Source of the DNA: Desulfomonile tiedjei
GTDB taxonomy: Bacteria; Desulfobacterota; Desulfomonilia; Desulfomonilales; Desulfomonilaceae
Assembly: GCA_016218715.1 (NCBI GenBank)
Contig: JACRDG010000025.1
Location: forward strand, 62,001-126,000
DNA: 64,000 bases
Reading direction: 5' to 3'
The notes beneath the pieces are model-generated. The model was not told the origin of the DNA, ran no database searches, and saw only the letters and a list, made by a program, of their open reading frames with translations. The stretch's first letter is position 1. Each line of letters begins with the position of its first letter. Both the position numbers and the translations under genes were made by a program. Shown here piece by piece: positions 16,802 through 24,380 of the stretch.

Positions 16802-17914
16802 ATGGGCACGTGCAAGCATTGTGGAAAGAGTGCGAAGACCGTTTCGGACGTTATCGGGTACTGCGCGCAGTGCATCCGCGGGCATTTCAACGAAGTCTGG
16901 CCGGATATCAAGCGAGTTCACGACGAGACCCGCAGGCTTCATGGCCTGCCCACTGACCCTCCCCGCGCCGCAGACGGCAAAGCGTGTCCCCTCTGTCACC
17001 ATCAATGCCTTATCCCGGAGGGAGGCCGCGGGTACTGCGGATTGCGCCGCGTCGCGAACGGACGGCTCATCGGCGGACGTCCGCACGAAGGGAACCTGAG
17101 CTACTACCACGATCCGCTCCCCACGAACTGCGTCGCGGACTTCGTGTGTCCCGCGGGAAGCGACTGCGGGTACCCACGCTACTCGGTCGCACCGGGCCCG
17201 GAGTACGGGTACCGCAACCTCGCGGTATTCTATCAGGCATGCTCGTTCAATTGCCTCTACTGCCAGAACTACCATTTTCGCGTACGGACCGCGTCACCGG
17301 ATAGGATTACCGCGGAAGAGTTGGCCGCAGCCGCGGACGACCGAACGACGTGTATCTGCTATTTCGGTGGTGACCCGTCGCCTCAGATCCTTCACGCGCT
17401 CAAGACATCGACCTTGGCCGTACGCAATGCAGACAATCGAGTGATGCGGATTTGCTGGGAAACCAACGGTGCGATGCAACGGCCATTTCTTCAGAGAATG
17501 GCAGACCTTTCCCTCGAATCCGGTGGCTGCATCAAGTTCGATCTCAAGGCATGGGACCCGGGGATTCATCATGCGCTCTGCGGAGTCCCCAATATCGCGA
17601 CCATCGAGAATTTCAGATGGCTGAGTACGCTCATTCCCCGGCGACCGGAACTGCCTCTCCTCGTGGCGAGCACGTTGCTCGTTCCCGGTTACGTCGACGA
17701 GGCGGAAGTCACGGCGATTGCGACATTCCTGGCTGATTTGAACCGGGAGATCCCGTACAGGCTTCTCGCGTTTCATCCGGAATTCCAGCTCCGCGATCTT
17801 CCACCCACGTCAAAGAGTCATGCGGAATGCTGCAGGGCTGCAGCGGAACGCGCGGGTCTCCGGCGCATCAGCATTGGGAACCTGCACTTGCTGGGTAACG
17901 ATTATACGTGTTGA
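16802..17914 (+). CDS. Radical SAM protein, AmrS/PflA-like
   Basis: 370 residues, soluble. The N-terminal 60 residues contain a zinc-ribbon-like CKHC...CAQC pair; a second Cys cluster (CPLCHHQC ... YCGLRR) precedes the radical SAM core. The [4Fe-4S] cluster motif is C147-C151-C154 (CSFNCLYCQN), followed by a GGDPSPQ motif and TNGAMQ typical of the pyruvate-formate-lyase-activase-like branch. It most resembles the radical SAM member of the AmmeMemoRadiSam set (AmrS), but no MEMO or AMMECR1 gene is beside it, so the name is tentative. ATG 16802 is used; the ribosome site is weak. Confidence 0.8.
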   Translation: MGTCKHCGKSAKTVSDVIGYCAQCIRGHFNEVWPDIKRVHDETRRLHGLPTDPPRAADGKACPLCHHQCLIPEGGRGYCGLRRVANGRLIGGRPHEGNLSYYHDPLPTNCVADFVCPAGSDCGYPRYSVAPGPEYGYRNLAVFYQACSFNCLYCQNYHFRVRTASPDRITAEELAAAADDRTTCICYFGGDPSPQILHALKTSTLAVRNADNRVMRICWETNGAMQRPFLQRMADLSLESGGCIKFDLKAWDPGIHHALCGVPNIATIENFRWLSTLIPRRPELPLLVASTLLVPGYVDEAEVTAIATFLADLNREIPYRLLAFHPEFQLRDLPPTSKSHAECCRAAAERAGLRRISIGNLHLLGNDYTC

Positions 17915-18070
17915 CCGATCGGTAACGGTTCGCCAGGACCAACCCGGTCATTTGGAATGACGAGGGGACGGGTTACGCCGATCGCTTGGACAAAGGGATG
18001 AGTTTCCCGAACTCGCGGGAGCGTGGGGGTCCTAAGGCCTGGGAGTGCCTCTCGCCGGCCGGGTCCGACT

Positions 18071-18634
18071 CTACACGAGTTCCGAAGGTTGGGGGGACTC
18101 TTCTTTTATCGCTCGGACGAGCTTCATCAACTCGGCTGAATCGTCGTCCGAAATCTGGGTGATCTCGAATCCGGCCACCGGTTCCGGGTCAACACTCTCC
18201 GGCGGAGCGGTGGTCCACCGGCATTCGGCCTCGAAGGTGAACGGATCGACCTCATCAAATGCCAGGGCTTGAATGAGGAAGGTGACCTTCTGACCTACTT
18301 CGGCGTTTATGCCGGTCACCTGGATGCCCTGTTCGGAAACGTCGCGCACGAAGTACACCTCTTCCATGTTGTCCATGTCGTAAATGGGGAATGGCACGAG
18401 AGGGTACGCGCGGGGTGTTTTCCTGATCTGCTCGATCACGGTAGGGTCATCGGGCAGCGATATCCGATCTTCAAGCTGGTCCATCGCCAGAACCTTCGCG
18501 TGCACCAACTTGGTAAAGACGCCGTGCAATCCGTCTATAGAGAGGTTGTACTTCTCCATGAGTTCGGAATTGCCCATCCCTTTCCGGATGTCCGGCACGA
18601 TCTCGGAGGCCTTGATCTTCCGTTTGGGTGACAC
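18071..18634 (-). CDS. PilZ-domain protein with N-terminal helix-turn-helix
   Basis: 187 residues. Residues 1-45 (KASEIVPDIRKGM, SELMEKYNLS, LHGVFTKLV) form a small helix-turn-helix-like module also seen in the zinc-ribbon protein at 52589-53599. The C-terminal half is a PilZ domain with both c-di-GMP-binding signatures: RxxxR (RKTPR) and DxSxxG (DVSEQG). It should bind c-di-GMP in the cytoplasm and transmit the signal by protein contact or, if the module binds DNA, at promoters. No cyclase or phosphodiesterase is adjacent. The acidic C-terminus ends in EESPQPSELV. The ATG is preceded by GGAGGTACC. Confidence 0.88.
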   Translation of the reverse strand: MSPKRKIKASEIVPDIRKGMGNSELMEKYNLSIDGLHGVFTKLVHAKVLAMDQLEDRISLPDDPTVIEQIRKTPRAYPLVPFPIYDMDNMEEVYFVRDVSEQGIQVTGINAEVGQKVTFLIQALAFDEVDPFTFEAECRWTTAPPESVDPEPVAGFEITQISDDDSAELMKLVRAIKEESPQPSELV

Positions 18635-19263
18635 GGTACCTCCACGAGTGGTGAAGTGACCACTATTCTAGCAGATCCTTACACTTAAGCTGCAATGATT
18701 CGCGAACCCGTCGGCAGATATGGGTCGCGCTAACAAATTCCGGCTCGCAGCGCGGGGTCGTCCAGAGCGAACCCTTGTCCGCTCATCCCTCTAGGGCGGA
18801 TAAGCAGGACTAAGTGCTGGGTTTCATAAATACGGTCACGGATTCTCGTTCCCACGGTGACGGCAAAAGACGTCCATGGTAGCGACCGGCCTCCGTGCCG
18901 GTCGTTCAAAGAGGCCCGGCAGGGACGCCGGGCACTACCGAACGGCAGAATGGAGTCAGCTAGAGTGCGACACCGTATTTACGAAATCCTGTACTAGTGT
19001 GCTGTCCCAGAAATAGATTTCAGAAGTTGTCGGCCGAGTGACTGCTCCGGTAATAACGGTTGCCACTCCATTCTGAAAGTCATTTACGGGACTCCATACT
19101 AGGATGTCGTGATCAACGGGAACCGCATCGTTCGAGGTTTCGTCTCGACAGATGCGGTTCGCTTCGCTCACCACGTCCTACGTCACGGCCGAAAACACCC
19201 GACTGCCGCGCGCGTCACGAAATCCCATCGCTCCGCCATCGTCCGGGCACATCCCACGCGATT
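18635..19263. other. Intergenic; holds MITE copy B, otherwise no gene seen
   Basis: 18635-18810 carries the upstream region of the PilZ gene (minus strand). 18811-18998 is a MITE-like element. From 18999 to 19263 only short shadow frames occur; one minus-strand frame (18956-19174) runs into the element's terminal repeat and has no protein-like features. Confidence 0.5.
18811..18998. mobile_element. MITE-like element, copy B
   Basis: Terminal inverted repeats TAAGTGCTGGGTTTCATAAA (left) and ACTAGTACAGGATTTCGTAA (reverse complement of the right end), each continuing into ATACGGT. The interior differs from copies A, C and D: GACCGGCCTCCGTGCCGGTC and GCCCGGCAGGGACGCCGGGC palindromes. No open frame; non-autonomous. 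Confidence 0.6.
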
Positions 19264-19845
19264 CTACTTGCGGGAGGAAGGCTTCTTCCCGGCTTTCCGC
19301 AGCGCTGTGAGCACGTTCAGGTTGAGCCTCGACGATATTTGTTCACAGAGGAGGTTCAGATCCTTCATGGCCACGCCGGCCACGGCAAAGGCGTCCAGAA
19401 CTGTTTCCTCTTGCGGGTTGTCCGGTCTGATTCTCCCGATCACCGCCGCGACGGTCAGATCGAAGCACTCGTAATAGTCGGGCTTCGGCGTGTAGGAGAA
19501 CCACACACGGAGCCTCAGCAAAGCCGGCTGGTCGCCCCCGCTGGCCGCGGGAACGAAACGGACGTCCCCCAGTCCCCTGAGGTTTTCCTTCAAGCAGGTT
19601 TCGAGCAGGGTCGTGATTGCTTCCCGCTTCTCACCGTGGAGACCGGCGATCCACACTGAAATCGCGTAAGGGGGCTCGATGGTCTCCTGAGAACAGATAT
19701 CTCGGAGAAACGAATCCGGATTCAGGGGGCTTGTGGGATCGAACCCCGGCGAATAGGATTTCCCCCAAGCCACAGCCAGCGCGGCCATTATGGCGGTAAC
19801 GCCGGCCAGCCACAGCACGCCTTTTGTCAGGGGCCTCTGAATCAT
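19264..19845 (-). CDS. Uncharacterised membrane-anchored protein
   Basis: 193 residues: one N-terminal hydrophobic segment (residues ~10-28), then a soluble, probably periplasmic region with a central hydrophobic-strand/charged-helix pattern and a basic C-terminus. GAGGAG lies 7 bases before the ATG. I do not recognise a domain. Its two central cysteines (ICSQE and LETC) could pair. The gene stands alone between a MITE copy and a long gap. Confidence 0.6.
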   Translation of the reverse strand: MIQRPLTKGVLWLAGVTAIMAALAVAWGKSYSPGFDPTSPLNPDSFLRDICSQETIEPPYAISVWIAGLHGEKREAITTLLETCLKENLRGLGDVRFVPAASGGDQPALLRLRVWFSYTPKPDYYECFDLTVAAVIGRIRPDNPQEETVLDAFAVAGVAMKDLNLLCEQISSRLNLNVLTALRKAGKKPSSRK

Positions 19846-20160
19846 TGGTCAGCTCCTCTATTTGCTGATACCTTTCACCTTGCATGGTTGCAGATTCTCT
19901 CGCGATCATCAAGGGAATCGGAGAAGAGGAGGCCGTCTTCTGCCAACTACCAGGACCCAACGAACCAAAGGGATGAATGAAAAAGGCCTCAGTCCGTTGA
20001 CGGAACGGCCCCCTGGGACTGGTGGGAGCCGGGGCAGATGGGGCGTTGGTACGAGGCCGAGAAGTTGTTAGAATGCCCTTGCTTTCCTTTCGCGAGATGG
20101 TTCGCGACCGCGGTGAAAGATTGCGCCCGGTAGGATGGGATACGAATGTGAGGCCTGACC
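19846..20160. other. Intergenic, divergent promoter region; no gene seen
   Basis: Separates divergent genes at 19845 (minus) and 20161 (plus). I see no convincing -35/-10 pair or hairpin. A GAGG ribosome site lies 8 bases before ATG 20161. Confidence 0.45.
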
Positions 20161-21435
20161 ATGAGAGTACTCCTGATTTCCGCTAACAGGGAAGAGATCA
20201 ACATGCGTACCTGGCCGCTGGGTCTGGCTTGCGTTGCGGCCGCAACCCGAAAGGCCGGTCACGACGTCGAGTTGCTCGACCTGATGCTTGCAGCCAATCC
20301 CCGATCTGAGCTTGCCAGGTCAATTGAGAGCTTTGGTCCTGACGTGATCGGAATCTCCGTGAGAAACATCGACGACCAGACCATGCGAGACACCAAGTTC
20401 TTCCTGGATCAAGTCCGAGCCTTCATTGCCGATTGTCGGGATCTCACCGGAGCCCCTATTGTCCTCGGCGGAGCCGGGTACAGCATTTTTCCCCAGAGCA
20501 GCCTGGAATATCTAGCCGCGGACATGGGGATTCAAGGCGAAGGGGAAGCAGCGTTCCTCGCCTTGCTTGACCGACTGGCCCATAATGCGTCCCTGGAAGG
20601 AGTGCCGGGTTTGTACCTGCCAGGTGTCGGGCTGCAGGGCGCGCGGAAGTTCGAAAAGAACCTCGCTGAACTGCCTCTTCCCGACACGCGTTTCCTCTCT
20701 GCGTCACTCTTGGACGATCCGGAATTCTGGTTTCCCGTGCAGACCCGCCGCGGATGTCCCATGAGGTGCAGTTACTGCTCGACAGCGACCATCGAGGGAT
20801 GCGCGTTTCGCAAGAGGTCGCCGGCCACGGTGACGCGATGGCTCACCGCTTGGGCTCAACTGGGAGTGAAGCGCGTCTATTTTGTGGATAACACGTTCAA
20901 CCTCCCCCCATCTTATGCGCGAGAACTCTGCTCCGAGTTGGAAGCGGCACGACTCGGGATCACCTGGCGATGCATCCTGTATCCGGGGAAATTTGACGAG
21001 AAGCTCGCGAAGGCCATGGCTGCCGCGGGGTGCACGGAAGTGAGCGTGGGATTCGAGAGCGGGGCCCAGCCGATCCTCCACGGATTGAACAAGAAATTCT
21101 CTCCTGAAGGAGTCCGCGAGACGTGCCGCGTGCTGGGGAACCAGGGAATTCGGCGCATGGGATTCTTGATGCTGGGGGGACCCGGAGAAACCAGAGAGAC
21201 CGCGCTGGAGAGTCTTGCCTTCGCGGACTCCCTCGGGCTGGAAACGATGAAGGTAACGGTAGGAATCCGGATCTACCCGTACACCGCGCTCGCGGCAACG
21301 GCAGTGGATCATGGGATGATTGAGGACGACGACGATCTGCTCCTGCCCAGGTTTTACGTTACGCCGGGACTTGGGGAGTGGCTACGGGAGACAGCCGATC
21401 GGTGGATGGCCGAACGTCCCAACTGGATCAGCTAA
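20161..21435 (+). CDS. B12-binding-domain radical SAM protein
   Basis: 424 residues. An N-terminal cobalamin-binding-type Rossmann domain (residues ~1-140, with a GPDVIGISVRN and VLGGAGYS pattern) is followed by a radical SAM core with the cluster motif C199-C203-C206 (RGCPMRCSYC) and an Elp3-like second half (FESGAQPILHGLNK, MGFLMLGGPGET). The B12 fold lacks the DxHxxG motif needed for lower-ligand His, as in many such enzymes. Members methylate or rearrange diverse substrates; the substrate cannot be read from sequence. It stands alone, without biosynthetic neighbours. Confidence 0.88.
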   Translation: MRVLLISANREEINMRTWPLGLACVAAATRKAGHDVELLDLMLAANPRSELARSIESFGPDVIGISVRNIDDQTMRDTKFFLDQVRAFIADCRDLTGAPIVLGGAGYSIFPQSSLEYLAADMGIQGEGEAAFLALLDRLAHNASLEGVPGLYLPGVGLQGARKFEKNLAELPLPDTRFLSASLLDDPEFWFPVQTRRGCPMRCSYCSTATIEGCAFRKRSPATVTRWLTAWAQLGVKRVYFVDNTFNLPPSYARELCSELEAARLGITWRCILYPGKFDEKLAKAMAAAGCTEVSVGFESGAQPILHGLNKKFSPEGVRETCRVLGNQGIRRMGFLMLGGPGETRETALESLAFADSLGLETMKVTVGIRIYPYTALAATAVDHGMIEDDDDLLLPRFYVTPGLGEWLRETADRWMAERPNWIS

Positions 21436-21487
21436 TGCCGATTCTTTTTCAACTGAGTTCCCTCGGCGTCACCCATTCACCAGCGCC

Positions 21488-21646
21488 TTGGTGCAGGATT
21501 TCGTAAATACGGTGCCGCTCATGGGCCAGCTCTGGCCGTTCAGCGGGGTCGGCATCTTACCGGTCCATTAAGAAATGACAGGCAAGATGCCTGTCTCACC
21601 AAGGTCCTGAAATCCGCGACCGAACTTGCGAAAATGGGTACTTAGC
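21488..21646. mobile_element. MITE-like element, copy C
   Basis: The left end GTGCAGGATTTCGTAAATAC matches the right end of copy B in reverse complement. The interior has GTTCAGCGGGGTCGGCATC, then GACAGGCAAGATGCCTGTC. The right end (TTGCGAAAATGGGTACTTAG) is the inverted partner. It fills the gap between two convergent genes. Confidence 0.65.
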
Positions 21647-21674
21647 ACACACTCCCTTCCGGCAAAATCAGCGA

Positions 21675-23051
21675 TCATAGGTTCAACTTCGCCTCGTCGA
21701 TTCCGTGTTTCTTCATCCAGGTCCACACGGTCTGACGGCTGACTCCCAGTCGCCGGGCCGCTTCAGCCTTGTTTCCGTGAGCGTCGATCAGGGCAGCGAC
21801 AAGGCGCTTCTCTTGATCGTCCTGTGGCGGACGAGTGTACGATTTGGGGGCCCCGTTCCAGCGGCTGAAGGTCATGTCCGGCAAATCGGAGCTCGTGATC
21901 ACATTCCGTCTACAGACGACGAAAGCATACTCGATGACATTGATGACCTCTCGCACGTTGCCAGGCCAAGTGTAGTGCATGAGGACTTCCATGGCTTCCC
22001 GATCGACGCTGGTGATAGGCCTGCCGGTCCTCGCGGCCGTTTGAGCGATAAAGTGCTCCACCAGTGGCGGAATATCTCCGGGGCGCTCGCGCAGCGGGGG
22101 AATAGAAATGGGGATGACATTGAGTCGGTAGAAGAGGTCGTCACGGAACAGTCCCTGTTCAGACATGGACCTCAGGTCCCGATGGGTCGCAGCGATCACT
22201 CGAACGTCGATCTGAACTGGTCGGTAGTCGCCGACGCGTTCAAACTCCTTCTCCTGGATGACCCGTAACAGCTTAACCTGGGTGGAGAGGGGGACGTCCC
22301 CGATCTCGTCGAGAAAGATGTCACCCATGTGAGCTGCCTCGAAACGCCCCTTCGTAGTTCGCGTCGCCCCGGTGAAGGCCCCCTTGACGTGCCCGAAGAG
22401 TTCGCTTTCGAGCAACGACTCGCTCAGGGCAGCGCAGTTGACGCGAATAAAGGGTCCTTTGCTCTTCGTACCAAGATTGTGTATCGCGGCGGCCACCAGT
22501 TCTTTTCCGGTTCCGCTCTCCCCGTAGATCAGCACCGGAGCTTCGGATGCAGCGGCTTTCTTGACGAGGTCGAACAGGTTCTTCATCGCCGGGGAGGTGC
22601 CAATGATCCCGTGAAAACCATGCCGCTCTTTGAGTGCGCTCCGGAGCTGGGAGATTTCCCTTTCTCGCTGCTGGAGGATCGTTAAGTCGCTTTGGATCTC
22701 TACGGCACAGATCGTCTCGCCCTCACCATCTCGCAACACCTGTGCGTTCTTGAGTACCGTCAGGTGCTCGCCGTCCTTGCGACGCAACGAGCAGTACTTG
22801 TTGGTGAACTTCCCTTGCTGGAAAAGCGGGCATGGACCGAGCCTGTTCTGGCCGGGAGGCCTCGCGCAGCAATCGAAATTGAGCAGAGCGCATCTCTGCC
22901 CTGTAAGCTCCTCGCGAGTGTAACCGGTCAACTGTTCCATGGCTCGGTTGACAAATAGGATTCGACCGCCGTTTTCTACGACCATGACCCCTTCGGTCAT
23001 GATGTCGAGCACGGCTTGCCAAAAAACGGGACTGGCGTGCGGGGGAAGCAA
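21675..23051 (-). CDS. PAS/AAA+/Fis sigma-54-dependent activator
   Basis: 458 residues from TTG 23051, chosen because AGGAGG lies 5 bases upstream; the longer frame to ATG 23111 has no ribosome site. An N-terminal PAS domain contains an unusual cysteine cluster (NFDCCARPP, GPCPLF, KYCSLRR), which suggests a metal, Fe-S or redox sensor. The AAA+ domain has Walker A GESGTGKE, the sigma-54 contact loop GAFTGA, Walker B IFLDEIGD and the WPGNVRE sensor II motif. A Fis-type helix-turn-helix ends the protein (AARRLGVSRQTVWTWMKK). There is no receiver, so the signal is sensed directly by PAS. Confidence 0.92.
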   Translation of the reverse strand: MLPPHASPVFWQAVLDIMTEGVMVVENGGRILFVNRAMEQLTGYTREELTGQRCALLNFDCCARPPGQNRLGPCPLFQQGKFTNKYCSLRRKDGEHLTVLKNAQVLRDGEGETICAVEIQSDLTILQQREREISQLRSALKERHGFHGIIGTSPAMKNLFDLVKKAAASEAPVLIYGESGTGKELVAAAIHNLGTKSKGPFIRVNCAALSESLLESELFGHVKGAFTGATRTTKGRFEAAHMGDIFLDEIGDVPLSTQVKLLRVIQEKEFERVGDYRPVQIDVRVIAATHRDLRSMSEQGLFRDDLFYRLNVIPISIPPLRERPGDIPPLVEHFIAQTAARTGRPITSVDREAMEVLMHYTWPGNVREVINVIEYAFVVCRRNVITSSDLPDMTFSRWNGAPKSYTRPPQDDQEKRLVAALIDAHGNKAEAARRLGVSRQTVWTWMKKHGIDEAKLNL

Positions 23052-23501
23052 AGAGACCTCCTGAAGCGATGGTCTTACATCAATGGTAAGAGCTGCGTCA
23101 AGATATGTCAAGTGGTTTACGTCAACTTTACACTCCTCCCGATTCTTGTCCCTCTCCCCACCGCTCGTCCTCAGCCGGAAACCCCACGTCCATCCGTTCA
23201 GCCCGCCCGCGCCGTGACGATAATGATACCTGCGACGGCTCGGTGGCCTTCGATTTCAAGCAGTGCACCGAAATGCGGAGAGTGGCCCACTGGTCCTCTG
23301 GAAGCCACGAGACATGGGCGTCGAATCCGATGGCACATGAGTTGCATCTATAGGGTACAGAGTCCACGAGGTTTTGCATCGTGCCGACTCGGGGCACGGC
23401 GGGTGAAGAAGTATAAACGAGAGATCTTTGATACGGCAACCTGAGGAATTCACCCCGTGTGAGCTGTTGTGGAATAAATAATCAAGAAAGGAGCCTTTCC
23501 C
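23052..23501. other. Intergenic, no gene seen
   Basis: The upstream end of the sigma-54 activator contains three TTGAC motifs in a row on the minus strand (23093-23126), possibly promoter elements. The rest shows only shadow frames up to the AAAGGAG ribosome site near 23490. Confidence 0.4.
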
Positions 23502-23786
23502 ATGAAAAACAACGAATCCTTCCTGGACAGCGCCGCGGTGAAAGTGGGAGCCTGGGTATTTCTGTCCTGGGCTGTTCTCCTGGGCCCCGTAGGTTTTGTC
23601 CTGTTGCTCGGGCTTGCCTTTGCGATGAAGTTTTCGAACCTGGCCGTCGGGGCAGTGTGTGGTCTCCTCCTGTGTGCGCCGCTCCTGTTTATGGCGGTAT
23701 GGCTGCCGCTGATCGCAGCGTCCGTAATGGTAGAGCGATTGGCTGGACGAGCCGATCTGGCCGAGGAGCGCGAGACGAGCGCTTAA
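23502..23786 (+). CDS. Small membrane protein
   Basis: 94 residues with two or three hydrophobic segments (from ~15 to 80) and a charged C-terminus (ERLAGRADLAEERE). AAAGGAG precedes ATG 23502. No homologous family is apparent. The MITE copy D begins at its stop codon. Confidence 0.6.
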   Translation: MKNNESFLDSAAVKVGAWVFLSWAVLLGPVGFVLLLGLAFAMKFSNLAVGAVCGLLLCAPLLFMAVWLPLIAASVMVERLAGRADLAEERETSA

Positions 23787-23940
23787 TGCACGTTTTCATA
23801 AGTACGGTCTCGCCTAGAGGCTCTGCTCTTGGCTGTTCAGTGGGGCCGGCATCTTGCCGGTCCATTAAGAAGTGACAGGCAAGATGCCTGTCCCACCAAG
23901 AAACCTAAAATCCGCGACCGTATTTGTGAAGTAGAGTAAT
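23783..23940. mobile_element. MITE-like element, copy D
   Basis: The clearest copy: the left end TTTTCATAAGTACGGTC and right end GACCGTATTTGTGAAG are near-perfect inverted repeats. The core is GCCGGCATCTTGCCGGT, then GACAGGCAAGATGCCTGTC. The left end starts at the stop codon of the preceding gene. Confidence 0.7.
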
Positions 23941-24260
23941 TGGTACACGGCCTGGCTGATTAGGTGAAGCGCTCGTCCACCGCGGCCAACGCCCTGCAGT
24001 AATGCAGACTGCTTCGATGGGTGCCGCTCCTCAGATGTGCCTGCTTGCCCAGCAGTGCTTTCCCCCCACTACTGCGAGCAAGCCGGTACTGGCACCCGGC
24101 AGTCTGGCCTCCAATACCGACGAAAGAGGTTCCGCATAGGCGTTCTGAGATTCCGTGCTCCCCGGCGAGGTTGCCACGGACCTCACCGGGAAGCAGCGTG
24201 GATCTTGTCCTCGGTCTTTCCTTGTCTTGACTCCCGGAAGTGACGATACCCTCCGCCCGT
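23941..24260. other. Intergenic, no gene seen
   Basis: Frames are open on both strands here, but none has a ribosome site, conserved motif or convincing start; I regard them as artefacts of GC-rich DNA. Confidence 0.45.
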
Positions 24261-24294
24261 CTCTCAGCGAGGGGGTGATCCCCCTTGCTGAGAG
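24261..24294. repeat. Strong hairpin upstream of the cytochrome gene
   Basis: CTCTCAGC-g-AGGGGG pairs with CCCCCT-t-GCTGAGAG around a TGAT loop: 14 pairs with one internal mismatch. It lies 87 bases before ATG 24381 and has no U-run, so it is either a leader structure, an operator or a REP unit. Confidence 0.5.
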
Positions 24295-24380
24295 CCCTCC
24301 ACCACCTTTCGCGTTTGACGACTTCCCGCTGAGCATGCTCTAATGGACATGTCTTCGACAAGCGTGCGGAAGTGCGTGGC

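Noticed and set aside
18956-19174. A minus-strand frame of 72 codons
   Set aside because: It is partly the terminal repeat of a MITE copy and shares that translated end with another copy.
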